Shown piece by piece: positions 27,664 through 36,798 of a DNA stretch of 64,000 nt. The number at the start of each line of letters is the position of its first letter. The stretch's first letter is position 1. Under the pieces are notes generated by a model that saw nothing but the letters and a program-made list of their open reading frames with translations, was not told where the DNA came from and did not search any database. A program made the position numbers and the translations under genes. The DNA lies in the NCBI RefSeq assembly GCF_030177755.1, contig NZ_CP126539.1, positions 2,442,001 through 2,506,000 of the forward strand, written 5' to 3'. The DNA comes from Devosia sp. RR2S18. GTDB lineage: Bacteria; Pseudomonadota; Alphaproteobacteria; Rhizobiales; Devosiaceae.

Positions 27664-28581
27664 TTACGGCAGTGTCTTGCGGTGATGGAGAAGAGCCTGT
27701 TTGGCTAGAACGCCAGCCCCTGCAGCCAAGAGGACGAGAAACGCTTCCAGAGCCCAGCGCGCCAACCCTCTCATGGCTAGTTCCAGATCTCCAGCGGCCA
27801 ACCCCAAGCCGAAGATTGCCATGCTGGGGATAAGCGCGAGCGCCACCATGACGCCCGTGGCAAACACGGTTTCACGCGAGGTTACGACCGCAGACCCCGC
27901 GAGGCCGGCCAAGAGCGCGGTGAGGACGCCAGCCCACGAGAAGCTGGACCAGAACTCTATCCAGTGCTGGTCCAGAACATCGCCCCAAGGGGCCGGAGCC
28001 ACAGTTATGGCTAGCAGGAACCCTATGGCGGAGCCGATCGCCAGCATAAGATAGCCCACAAGCGTCGAGACAAGGCCCTTGCGCATTTCGGACCAGACGC
28101 CGGTCACAGGACCAAAAACAATCCTCACCAGGGGCTCAAAACCAGGGGCGATGAGCATGGCGCCGATGACGATGTGCAATTGATCCTGCTGGAGACCAAC
28201 TGCGGCAACCGCGCCGGCAAGCGTCATCAGGAGCAAGTAGTTGAGGGACAGGTTGGTCTCTCGACGTAGAAGCGTTTCTACTTCCTCCCACGGGGATTCA
28301 TTGCGCTCGTTCTGGACCGGCCCGCGATCGTCTGGCGCCACCAATGCGGTGAGCTCGCTCATGGCGATACAGGAGCCTTTTGCGATCTTCATGGTCTGCA
28401 TGACACCGAAGATGCGTTCTGCAGCCCGGTTGGTCGCCTGCACGGTAATCACATCACCGTCGGGACGAGACGAGCCGCCTACCTGCACAGAGATCGCCAC
28501 AACACCGTCGATCCCTTGCAAGTGATCAAGGAGTTCCGTTCGGTTCTCTGCTGGAATGGCCAGCGTCAACACCCGTGCCAT
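27664..28581 (-). CDS. TIGR00341/DUF389 family membrane protein
   Basis: 305 residues. About 80 N-terminal residues form a small ferredoxin-like domain (VLTLAIPAENRTELLDHLQGIDGVVAISV), and then about six hydrophobic helices follow, with the family segment HIVIGAMLIAPGFEPLVRIVFGP. Inner-membrane protein of unknown function. It stands alone on the minus strand, convergent with the KaiC-HWE kinase operon and divergent from the DUF305 gene. Confidence 0.85.
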   Translation of the reverse strand: MARVLTLAIPAENRTELLDHLQGIDGVVAISVQVGGSSRPDGDVITVQATNRAAERIFGVMQTMKIAKGSCIAMSELTALVAPDDRGPVQNERNESPWEEVETLLRRETNLSLNYLLLMTLAGAVAAVGLQQDQLHIVIGAMLIAPGFEPLVRIVFGPVTGVWSEMRKGLVSTLVGYLMLAIGSAIGFLLAITVAPAPWGDVLDQHWIEFWSSFSWAGVLTALLAGLAGSAVVTSRETVFATGVMVALALIPSMAIFGLGLAAGDLELAMRGLARWALEAFLVLLAAGAGVLAKQALLHHRKTLP

Positions 28582-28857
28582 AATTCCCCCCTAGCCACTG
28601 CTGATGGGGCAATAGCCACAGAGCGGCCGATGTTCCCGTCTTGCCTCAGAGCAACTTGCCCTAAGGTGCCGGCTCGCCTTGCGCCTAACCTATGTCCAGG
28701 GCCGCTTGCCTTGAGCTGGAGCTGTTTCCGGGCACCGTGGTGGGCGACTATGGAACAGCGGCTCCATGCAGGCGTCTGCCCCTGACGGAAAGGAGAAGAC
28801 CCGCATGGACCACGACCGTAACTCCAAGGACGACTTACCTCCAAATCCGACAAGAAG

Positions 28858-29322
28858 ATGGACAAGATGAAGATGTCCTACTGGCGGTTCGCCGCCATGA
28901 TCGCCACCTCAACGGTGGTGATGTACGGGTTGATGTATCTCAACACCTATGCGTTCGAGCATATGTTCTGGAGCGAAACCCGGGCCTGGATGGCTCTGGT
29001 CATGGGCGCCACCATGGCGATTGTCATGCTCGCCTTCATGCTCAACATGTACAAGAACAAGACTTGGAACTTCGCCATTTTCGGGGGCGCCGTGGTGGTG
29101 TTCGCCTTGGCCCTATGGCTGGTCCGCAGCCAGGTGACGGTCGACGACTCCGAGTATATGCAGGCCATGATCCCGCACCACTCCATCGCCATCTTGACCA
29201 GCAAGCGAGCGCAAATCAGCGATCCGCGCGTCCGCGAACTCACCGACCAGATTATCGAGACTCAAGAGCGCGAGATCGCGGAGATGAAGTTCCTCATCGA
29301 GGATCTGGAGGAGAGCGATTGA
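28858..29322 (+). CDS. DUF305 membrane protein
   Basis: 154 residues. Three N-terminal transmembrane helices are followed by a short DUF305 domain with the paired histidines MIPHHSIAILTSKRAQISDPRVRELT. The His-rich family is linked to metal or copper handling, but function is not established. A frame from ATG 28805 encodes a fitting polar leader (MDHDRNSKDDLPP), and a single missing base near 28841 would join it to this ORF as ...PPKSDKKMDKMKMSYW. The gene may therefore start at 28805 and carry a frameshift. Confidence 0.8.
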   Translation: MDKMKMSYWRFAAMIATSTVVMYGLMYLNTYAFEHMFWSETRAWMALVMGATMAIVMLAFMLNMYKNKTWNFAIFGGAVVVFALALWLVRSQVTVDDSEYMQAMIPHHSIAILTSKRAQISDPRVRELTDQIIETQEREIAEMKFLIEDLEESD

Positions 29323-29395
29323 TGGGCACCAGCGCCGTTGCTCTACTGCATGCGCAGGTAGCGTCTACACAAAGCTTTGCCGTACCTCGGAACTG

Positions 29396-31151
29396 TCAAG
29401 CGCGAGCCTTCTGCGCTTCGGACAACCAACTTTCGAAGGCGGCGAACTCCAGGGGTTTGGCAAGATAGTAGCCCTGTGCCTCGTCGCATCCAGCTTGCGC
29501 GAGGAGCCGATAGGCTTCGGCTGTCTCGATACCCTCAGCCACGATCCGGAAGCCCAAGCCCTGCAGCATGCCAATCATGGAGGTGACGAGCAGCAAATCC
29601 TTCTCTGCGCGCTCCATCTCCTGCACGAAAGAGCGGTCGATCTTAACGATGTGCGCAGGAATGCGCTTGAGGTAGGCAAGGCTGCTGTAGCCCGTGCCGA
29701 AATCGTCCACCGCAATATTGACACCAGCGGACCGCAGGACGTTGAGATGCGCAAGTGCCCGATCACCATTGCGGATCAGGGCGCTTTCGGTGACTTCGAG
29801 TTCCATTGATCCAGGCGGGGTGCCACTTTGTTGGACGCGCCGCAGCACACGCTCGGAGAAGTCCTCTTCGTCCAGGTTCGAGGCTGAAATGTTGATCGAT
29901 ATCTGCAGTCGCCGCCCCTCGGCGTTCCAGCCAGCGATATGGCTCAGCGCAGCGTCCAGTACCCAATCCGTCACGGCGCGGGCGAGCCCTGCCTTCTCGA
30001 TGATGGGAATAAACTCGGCCGGCGGCACGGATCCAAGCTCAGGGTGGTTCCAGCGCAACAAGGCCTCCGCCCCCCGCAGGCCCCCGACTTGAAGTCCAGG
30101 CGCGGCTGGAACACCAGGCGCAGCTGATCGGGTGCCGCGAGGGCATTGGGCATATCGGCCACGAGCTTGAAGCGCCGCCGATGGGCTTCATCCTGGTCAT
30201 CGGAATAAATAGCGACCGGCCGTTGAAGGTCACGGGCGTCTTGCGCCGCGCTCCTGGCGGTCCTCAGCACATCCTTGGCCGTGGTGACGCCCAGCCGAAA
30301 CGGAGCCATGCCGATGGCTGGCCGGAAGGGCAATGACACGCAATCGGGTCCATGAGAGTTCACCAATGTCGCCCGGATGCGCTCGGCCGTGCCGTAGATC
30401 TCTTCGGGACTAAGCGTATTCAGCACCAGGCCGAAGTGGGTATGGTCGATATGATAGAGCTTGGTGTCGGGAAAGCTGTCTTTGAGCAGGCGGGAGGCGC
30501 TGGCAGCCAGATCGTCGGCAAAAGACGGGCCCAGGACACGAAGACTGTCCGAGAGCTGCTCGACAGGCAGAAGGTCGATGAAAACGGCGACGCGCTCCCC
30601 ACCGGGCTGGTCACGGGCGGCGTCCTCGATGTCTTCGGCCATCTGGTTGCGGTTGGAGAGGCCGGTCGAGGCATCCACGCGCCCATAGGCGTGTTGCAGC
30701 TCGATCTGCGCCATGACCATGGCTGCCAGATCACTCAGCGCCTTAGTCTCCTGTTCGGTGATGTCTCGTGGTTCGGTGCCAAGGACGCACATCGCACCTA
30801 GCGTATAGCCGTCGCTGGTGGTGAGCGGTGCCCCGCATAGAAGCGGACGCCACTCTGCCCAAGGACGCTGTCGCGGTACTTCGCATCGGCTTGGAAGTCC
30901 CGGATGACCAGGGGACCGCAGCTGTCCGCGACTTCGCCGCACGGGGCCAGCTCGCGAGGGATTTCCTGGTGATCCACCCCGACCCGCGACTTGAACCACT
31001 GCCGGTCTGCATCGGTCAGGGAGACGGCAGCGATCGGCAGTCCGAAGATCTGCGCTGCCATTCGGGTTATCCGGTCAAAGCTCTCGGCTGGCGGGGTATT
31101 GAGAAGATTGAGCGCCTTCAACGCATTCAATCTTTCGACTTCGTAGCTCAT
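29396..31151 (-). pseudogene. GAF-GGDEF-EAL cyclic-di-GMP protein, broken by two frameshifts
   Basis: Three consecutive reading frames form one protein: a GAF sensor (31151 to about 30831), a GGDEF-like domain and an EAL phosphodiesterase domain. The GGDEF motif is degenerate (YHIDHTHFGLV at that position). The EAL site is complete: EALLRW, ELEVTESAL, DDFGTGYSSL, KIDRSFV, EGIET. The frame is lost at two G-runs on the coding strand, near 30831-30834 and 30070-30075; adding one G at each restores continuity. Either a recent pseudogene or two homopolymer errors. Intact, it would degrade c-di-GMP. Confidence 0.85.
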
Positions 31152-31382
31152 GTCGCGTGGCATCCTGCTTGCTGCCCACATTGTGGACATTGCCAGCAAA
31201 CACCGCCCTAACGTTTTCGGTTAATGATCTCTACTGCTCGCCTCAACACTTTGTCAGTTCCCGATTCTTGGTCCCCAGCCTGCTGGCAAGTGCAATACTG
31301 TGGAACAACTGCGTTGAAACGCGTCTGCGGGCACAACTCCGACTGGGCAAACAAAGAGCCGCTGTGGAGCCGAACACGTTTT

Positions 31383-31748
31383 CTAGTCTTGATAGCCGAT
31401 CAACGCGGCTGCGACCTTGATCATGTTGATCGGCTTGGGGTGGAGCGGGATATCGGAGAAGCGGTCCGGGATGCTGTCCCGTCTCTCACCACTGGCAAAT
31501 ACAAAGGGTATGTTCGCCAGCCTGACTTCATCTGCCAGTCCGTAGATCATCTCCTGCCCCACTCTTATGTTCAGGATGCAGACGTCAGGCTTCTCGGCGC
31601 GGAGCATCTCGGCACCGGCATCCAGCGTCATTGCGGGTCCAACAACGATGCCGTTGTGAGACATGATCTCGTCTGCAATGTCGGCCCCTAGAAGATAATC
31701 GTCTCCAACGACCAGCACACGTCGCCCTGCGAAATCTGGGTTTGGCAT
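31383..31748 (-). CDS. Receiver-domain protein with Asn at the phosphoacceptor position
   Basis: 121 residues, one CheY-like domain: VLVVGDDYLLGADIADEI at the start, FASGE and PLHPKPINM (conserved Lys) at the end. At the end of beta 3, where Asp is expected, the sequence is PDVCILNIRVG, so the phosphoacceptor is Asn. It probably cannot be phosphorylated in the normal way and may act as a pseudo-receiver. It lies about 200 bp from the divergent PAS-HWE kinase gene. Confidence 0.82.
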   Translation of the reverse strand: MPNPDFAGRRVLVVGDDYLLGADIADEIMSHNGIVVGPAMTLDAGAEMLRAEKPDVCILNIRVGQEMIYGLADEVRLANIPFVFASGERRDSIPDRFSDIPLHPKPINMIKVAAALIGYQD

Positions 31749-31944
31749 TCTATTGAACTGTCTCCATTGTCCTTTGTAGAACTCCAGAGTTGCAGAACGG
31801 TTCGGAAGGCATCAACCTCTCGGCTAAGAGGCGCTCTCGGTGCTGTCGTCCCGATTATTTTGCCTCCCCGCCAGCCACTCTGGTTGCAACTGGGCTGCGT
31901 CACCGCCATGTTGCGCCTGATTATTCAGCATAGAGGTCAGATCC

Positions 31945-32916
31945 TTGGAAAGAATCGCCAAACTGGTGCTCGAAAGCGCCACCGATTACGCGATCATCAC
32001 CATGGATCTGGCGGGAACCATCACCTATTGGAGCCCTGGCGCGGAGGACATCCTGGGGTGGGCAGCGCAGGACGCCATCGGGCAATCTGTCGACATCATC
32101 TTCACGCCGGAAGATCGCGCCAGCAACATTCCCGCCATGGAGTTGGGAAACGCACTCAGCCACGGTCGCAGCATTGACGAACGCTGGCACGTAAAAAAGG
32201 ACGGAAGTGTTTTCTGGGCGAGCGGCGAAATGCTGCCTCTTGTAGACGGTGGGCCACCAGAGGGGTTCCTCAAGATTCTGCGCGACCGCACCCAGCAGAA
32301 GCGCGCCGAAGAGCTGCAGCACCTCCTGACGCAGGAACTCGGTCATCGCATCAAGAACATGATCGCTGTAACTCAAAGTGTGGTGAACCAGTCCTTTCGC
32401 GGAGCGCAGGACACCGAAACCGCCAGGCAGGCAATCCTGCAGCGTCTGGCAGTGCTCAGCAGCGCTCAGGACATTCTGGTCGCCGGTAGCACCGATGGAA
32501 CCCCACTTGGCGAGCTGATCGGCAAGGCGCTGGCGCTCGCCGAAGAAAGGGGCAGAGCTTCACGCATACGCATCGAGGGACCGCACCTTCATGTGGGCCC
32601 ACGTGCAGCGACATCGATCGCCCTTATCGTTCATGAGCTGCTTACCAACGCCCTGAAATATGGCGCGCTGTCGCGGGACGAAGGCGCTATCTCGGTCGCC
32701 TGGCGGCACTCCACACTGGAGGGGGCCCCTGCCCTGGAGTTGGTCTGGACCGAGAGCGAGGGTCCGGCGGTCGTGCCTCCGACCCAGAGCGGGTTCGGTT
32801 CGCGGCTGGTGCGAAGCGGCATAACGGGGGCGAAGAGCACAGTCGAACTCGACTTCGCACCAGAGGGACTGCAGTGCCGCATAGTGGCCGATCTCAAAGG
32901 CGTGCAAAGCGACTAG
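31945..32916 (+). CDS. PAS domain HWE histidine kinase
   Basis: 323 residues, soluble. Residues 5-115 are a PAS/PAC domain (SATDYAIITMDLAGTITYWSPGAEDILGW; KKDGSVFWASGEM); the flavin-binding cysteine motif of LOV domains is absent. The HWE kinase core follows: ELGHRIKNMIAVTQSVV, HELLTNALKYGALS, LVWTESEGP and GFGSRLV. The start is taken as TTG 31945 after AGAGGT. The signal is unknown. Second HWE kinase of the island, divergent from the atypical receiver. Confidence 0.86.
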   Translation: MERIAKLVLESATDYAIITMDLAGTITYWSPGAEDILGWAAQDAIGQSVDIIFTPEDRASNIPAMELGNALSHGRSIDERWHVKKDGSVFWASGEMLPLVDGGPPEGFLKILRDRTQQKRAEELQHLLTQELGHRIKNMIAVTQSVVNQSFRGAQDTETARQAILQRLAVLSSAQDILVAGSTDGTPLGELIGKALALAEERGRASRIRIEGPHLHVGPRAATSIALIVHELLTNALKYGALSRDEGAISVAWRHSTLEGAPALELVWTESEGPAVVPPTQSGFGSRLVRSGITGAKSTVELDFAPEGLQCRIVADLKGVQSD

Positions 32917-33028
32917 CGCTTTAAGCCAGATCGTCAGCTACTAAGCTTTCGATGCTTGGCGGCAATCGGCAGAACTATAGCGCCATGGCTTGCCATACTC
33001 ACTGGTTGAGCGGTGATGCCACGCAGCT

Positions 33029-33586
33029 CTAGCCCAGGCCGGACCGGAAGTCGTTGAGACCGGCATCGACAGACGACGGTGCCTCGATCCAGTGGTGCAT
33101 CGGCTGGCCTAGCGCCGGATCACGTGCCGGAATGGGAAGCATCATGATGCGCTTGACCGCTTGGCGGCGCCCTTCTTCCGTGAGTTTGGCCTGCTGGACA
33201 TCGTCCCAGTCGCGACCGTCGGGATAGCCACCGACCATCTGGATGTCCGCGGAACTGCCCACCATGCAATGTGACACGCCGGCCGGCAGGACCATGATGT
33301 CACCGGTCTCCACGCGCACAGTTTGGCCGCCCTCACCAAACAACGTGACCTCCATCCAGCCGCGGGCGCAGCCGAGGCATTCGTGCGTGGTGGAGTGGAA
33401 GTGGTGATAGTCATAGATGCCGGGATAGCGCCAGTTGTTGAACCAGCCATTGGTGCGCAAGCGACCCTCTACGGCACCTTCCCCACCCCCGGGAACTGCG
33501 TCTCGGTGCACCAGGAGCGGGAAGCGGCTATTGGGCAGCATCCCAGTTGGCTTTGACCAGTATTGTTCAGTCTCGATTTGGCTCAC
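33029..33586 (-). CDS. YjlB-type cupin protein
   Basis: 185 residues from GTG 33586, placed by the GGAAGGGAG site in front. It matches the YjlB cupin family: FPLLVHRDAV, WFNNWRYPGIYDYHHFHSTTHE, CARGWMEVTLFGEGG and PAGVSHCMVG, where the His residues are likely metal ligands. The function of the family is not established. Last gene of sugar locus II, 52 bp after the binding-protein gene with a hairpin between, so it is probably accessory to that pathway. Confidence 0.8.
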   Translation of the reverse strand: MSQIETEQYWSKPTGMLPNSRFPLLVHRDAVPGGGEGAVEGRLRTNGWFNNWRYPGIYDYHHFHSTTHECLGCARGWMEVTLFGEGGQTVRVETGDIMVLPAGVSHCMVGSSADIQMVGGYPDGRDWDDVQQAKLTEEGRRQAVKRIMMLPIPARDPALGQPMHHWIEAPSSVDAGLNDFRSGLG

Positions 33587-33611
33587 CTCGACTCCCTTCC
33601 GAAAGAAGTTA

Positions 33612-33631
33612 GGGGCGCCGTGAGGCGCCCC
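33612..33631 (-). terminator. Stem-loop after the solute-binding-protein gene
   Basis: GGGGCGCC pairs with GGCGCCCC around a four-base loop. It lies 7 bp after the binding-protein stop codon and before the cupin gene. No clear T-run follows on the minus strand, so it more likely limits or stabilises the upstream mRNA than ends transcription completely. Confidence 0.6.
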
Positions 33632-33638
33632 ATCCTGA

Positions 33639-34769
33639 TTACTCCGAGCCACCCCAGGCCTCGGGATAGTTCGGCATGTCCTCACAGCCGCACATGGCGT
33701 AGTGCAGCGGTGGCATGTTCTCGTTGATATACTCATCAAGGACGTCTTCGGTGATGGCAGGCTGCGGCAGCACCCATTCCGGTCCGGGGACGGGTTCGCC
33801 CTTAAGCGTATTGACCGCAGCAATCAGGGCCGTGCGCCACTGGTAGGTTGGATAGGTTGGTGCGATCCCCTTGAAGCCCAGGTCGCGCCATTTCTGCAGG
33901 TAGTCCTGCTGGTCTTCACCGGTTACGACCGGGACATCAAAGCCCTGGTCCTCGAACGCCTCGACAGCCGCTACTGCGGTCGCGCCGGCATCCATCCAGA
34001 CGGCGTCGATATTGCCGCGCTGCAGGTAGTCTTCGACGATCGACTTGGTCTTGGCATTGTCGCCATCGGTGAACTCTTCGCCCAGCACCGTCAGGCCCGC
34101 TTCGGCAAACATGTTGCGCGCGCCCGAGGCACGGGTTTCGAGCACGTCCACGCCGGGCAGGATCCGCAACATCAACACGTTGCCGCCTTCAGGGACATTG
34201 GCAATGATATGCTCAGCCGCCTGGATGCCGAAGCCATAGCCACCCACCGGGTGAACGAAGGTGACGGGGCAGTCGGTGGTGACGCCACGGTCGAAGACGA
34301 TGACCGGCAGACCAGCCGCGCAGGCTTTTTCAACAGCCGGCGTCAGGGCGGCCGTCGAGTTCGGCGACACGATCAAGGCGTCGCAATCGCCACCGGCTAG
34401 CAGGTCATCGATATCGGCGATCTGCTTGTCGTCCGATCCCTCAGCATCGACATGGGTAAAGGTGCCGATTTCGGGATGCAGCTTGGCTTCCTCGGTCATG
34501 TTGGTGTAGCCCACCACACGCCACGGATTGTTGACGCCAGCATTGGAGAAGCACACCGTCCAGGGCCCCTCTTTCTGGAACTCGGATGTGTCGACCATTT
34601 CATCGCCCGCATACTGCAGGTAGGGCTGGTCTGCCGGGCCGTTGAAGGTTGCGGTAAGCTGTTCGCGCTGCTTCTCGAACTCGGCGGGATCATCGAAATT
34701 GGGCGCCTGCGCGAACGTTGTTCCCGATAGCAGGCCGAAGATGGCCAGGGTTGTAAAAGTCTTCTTCAC
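33639..34769 (-). CDS. Ribose-type sugar ABC transporter substrate-binding protein
   Basis: 376 residues with a signal peptide (MKKTFTTLAIFGLLSGTTFAQA). The mature part is a type I periplasmic binding fold: TVCFSNAGVNNPWRVVGYTN, KQIADIDDLLAGGDCDALIVSPNS and VIVFDRGV are RbsB-like. It would deliver a sugar or polyol to the RbsC-type permeases encoded upstream. Ligand unknown. Unusually, the binding-protein gene is near the end of this operon, not first. Confidence 0.92.
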   Translation of the reverse strand: MKKTFTTLAIFGLLSGTTFAQAPNFDDPAEFEKQREQLTATFNGPADQPYLQYAGDEMVDTSEFQKEGPWTVCFSNAGVNNPWRVVGYTNMTEEAKLHPEIGTFTHVDAEGSDDKQIADIDDLLAGGDCDALIVSPNSTAALTPAVEKACAAGLPVIVFDRGVTTDCPVTFVHPVGGYGFGIQAAEHIIANVPEGGNVLMLRILPGVDVLETRASGARNMFAEAGLTVLGEEFTDGDNAKTKSIVEDYLQRGNIDAVWMDAGATAVAAVEAFEDQGFDVPVVTGEDQQDYLQKWRDLGFKGIAPTYPTYQWRTALIAAVNTLKGEPVPGPEWVLPQPAITEDVLDEYINENMPPLHYAMCGCEDMPNYPEAWGGSE

Positions 34770-34831
34770 GTCTTCCTCCCTTGTGAGGTTTTCTCACGTT
34801 CCTCAGGTGGCAATCAGCCGCCTGTCGACAC

Positions 34832-35818
34832 TCATCGTCCGGCTCGCTTGCGCTGAGAGGTGGCAAGCGCAACCGCGCCGATGAGAATTAGTCCCTGCAC
34901 CACGAGCCGAACCGGCTGCGCCAAGCCAAGCAGGTTGAGCAGGGTAAAGATCGCTTCGAGCGCCAGCGCCCCGGCAATCGCTGCGGGGACGGAGCCGCGG
35001 CCGCCCAGCAGTTGCGCACCGCCAATGACGGCTGCGGTTATCGCCTGCAGCTCGTAGCCTGATCCAATATCCACTGAGACCCCGGCCCGGCCGCCCAGGA
35101 TCACGCCGGCCAGAACCGCAGTCAGTGCGGAAACAACGAAGGCGGAAATGCGTACCCGTTGCACCGGCACACCGGCCAGGCGGGCAGCCTGTGGGTTGTC
35201 GCCGACCGCATGCAGCAGGCGCCCGAAATTGGTGCGGTGCATGCCCCACCAAAGAATGGCGCCGAACGCCGCCAGACAAATCACGGCGATCGGCAAGAGC
35301 CCAATCAGCGGAATGTCGGTGATGTTGTTGCGGCCGAAGAAGCGGAAAGTGTCGGGCAAATAGCCGCGCGGAGCGCCCCCGGACCAGGTGAAGGCAACGC
35401 CATTGAGGGTAATCATCATGCCCAGGGTCGCGATCAGCGAAGGCACTTTGAGGTAGCTGACCACCAGACCATTGACGAGGCCGATCACCATACCGATGCC
35501 AAGCATCAGCGGGATGATCCAATAGGTCGAGTTGGGATCATTGCTGGCCAGCATGGAGGAGCCGATAACCGTCAGCGTCATGATCGAGCCGACGCTGAGG
35601 TCAAATCCACCCGAAACGATCACATAAAGCGCTCCACCCGAGAGGATGGCCAGGGCGGCAGCGCGCTTGAGGAAGTTCATGTAGCCGGTCGGCTCGCCAA
35701 AGGCCGGGTTCATGACGATGATGGCCAGGATCAGCGCCACCAGCAAGACGTAGACCGGGTTGATCTTGGGCAAACCGCGCTTCTTGAGTTCGGGCCGCGG
35801 GAGGGACTGATCGGTCAT
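34832..35818 (-). CDS. Sugar ABC transporter permease (RbsC type), second copy
   Basis: 328 residues, eight to ten membrane helices, family block SVGSIMTLTVIGSSML followed by GLVNGLVVSYLKVPSLIATLGMM, and GGAQLLGGRGSV near the C-terminus. Overlaps the other permease gene by 4 bp, so the channel is probably a heterodimer of the two. Confidence 0.92.
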   Translation of the reverse strand: MTDQSLPRPELKKRGLPKINPVYVLLVALILAIIVMNPAFGEPTGYMNFLKRAAALAILSGGALYVIVSGGFDLSVGSIMTLTVIGSSMLASNDPNSTYWIIPLMLGIGMVIGLVNGLVVSYLKVPSLIATLGMMITLNGVAFTWSGGAPRGYLPDTFRFFGRNNITDIPLIGLLPIAVICLAAFGAILWWGMHRTNFGRLLHAVGDNPQAARLAGVPVQRVRISAFVVSALTAVLAGVILGGRAGVSVDIGSGYELQAITAAVIGGAQLLGGRGSVPAAIAGALALEAIFTLLNLLGLAQPVRLVVQGLILIGAVALATSQRKRAGR

Positions 35819-36798
35819 GCCGCCACCCTCTGTGAACGGGCGGCATAGAACGCCACTGCAGCCACGATGATGATGCCGCGGAGCACCTGCTTTATGAACG
35901 CATCCACCCCAGCGACGTTGAAGATCGAGTCGATCAGGGAAAAGATGATGACGCCAGCCATGGTGCCCCAGATGCCGCCCCGCCCTCCGGCCAAAACCGT
36001 TCCGCCGATGACCACAACGGCAATGGACTCCAGATCATAGACGCCCTCGGCGCCGATCCAGGGCGCCCCGGAGCGCAGGCGGGACGCAAGGTAGATGCCG
36101 GCAATGGCAGCGCAGAGTGAGCAAATGACATGGGCGCCGATTATCACCCGGTCGGTCTTGATCCCGGCCAGCCGCGCCGCGTCCTTGTTTCCGCCCACTG
36201 AATAGATGTCGGAGCCAAAGCGGGTGAAGCGCAGAACGAACCAGGCAAACCCCGCAAGCGCGAACATGAAAATCAGAGAATAAGGAACTATGCCCCAGGA
36301 ACCATAGGCAAAAACCTGAAATTCTACTGGAACATTGCCGGCGAAGTTATTGTAATAGTACGAGAGTACACCTTGGATTATCAGCGACATGCCCAATGTG
36401 GCGATCAGCGGATTGACGTCGAGCTTGGCAATGATGAGGCCATTGATGAAGCCGACAATAGCACCCATGGCAAGCACGGTCAGCAGCGCCGGCAGCACCA
36501 TGGCGGGTTCGCCATTCATCACCACCGAGGTTACCACCGCCGCTGCGGAGATCACGCTGGCGACGCTGAGGTCTATCGAGGCCACAAGGATGGCAAAGGT
36601 CTGCCCGATGGCCGTAATTCCCAGAGTGATCGATCGACCGAGGATTGCCACCAGATTATCGAGCGTCAGAAAGCGGGTCTCGCCTAGCGCGACCACAAGG
36701 ACAACATAGAGCGAAATCGCCGCGAGCAGCAAAATGGTCGAAGCGTGGCGATCGAAGCGGAAACGCTGTCGTGCGGCCGATTGAGACGCGCTGTTCAT
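35815..36798 (-). CDS. Sugar ABC transporter permease (RbsC type), first copy
   Basis: 327 residues, with DLSVASVISAAAVVTSVVM and GFINGLIIAKLDVNPLIATLGMS, and GGTVLAGGRGGIWGTMAGV near the end, all BPD_transp_2 signatures. Overlaps the ATPase gene by 4 bp and the second permease by 4 bp: tight translational coupling across the operon. Confidence 0.92.
   Translation of the reverse strand: MNSASQSAARQRFRFDRHASTILLLAAISLYVVLVVALGETRFLTLDNLVAILGRSITLGITAIGQTFAILVASIDLSVASVISAAAVVTSVVMNGEPAMVLPALLTVLAMGAIVGFINGLIIAKLDVNPLIATLGMSLIIQGVLSYYYNNFAGNVPVEFQVFAYGSWGIVPYSLIFMFALAGFAWFVLRFTRFGSDIYSVGGNKDAARLAGIKTDRVIIGAHVICSLCAAIAGIYLASRLRSGAPWIGAEGVYDLESIAVVVIGGTVLAGGRGGIWGTMAGVIIFSLIDSIFNVAGVDAFIKQVLRGIIIVAAVAFYAARSQRVAA

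Noticed and set aside
31945..32916. Blue-light LOV-HWE kinase
   Set aside because: The PAS domain lacks the flavin-binding cysteine motif of LOV domains.
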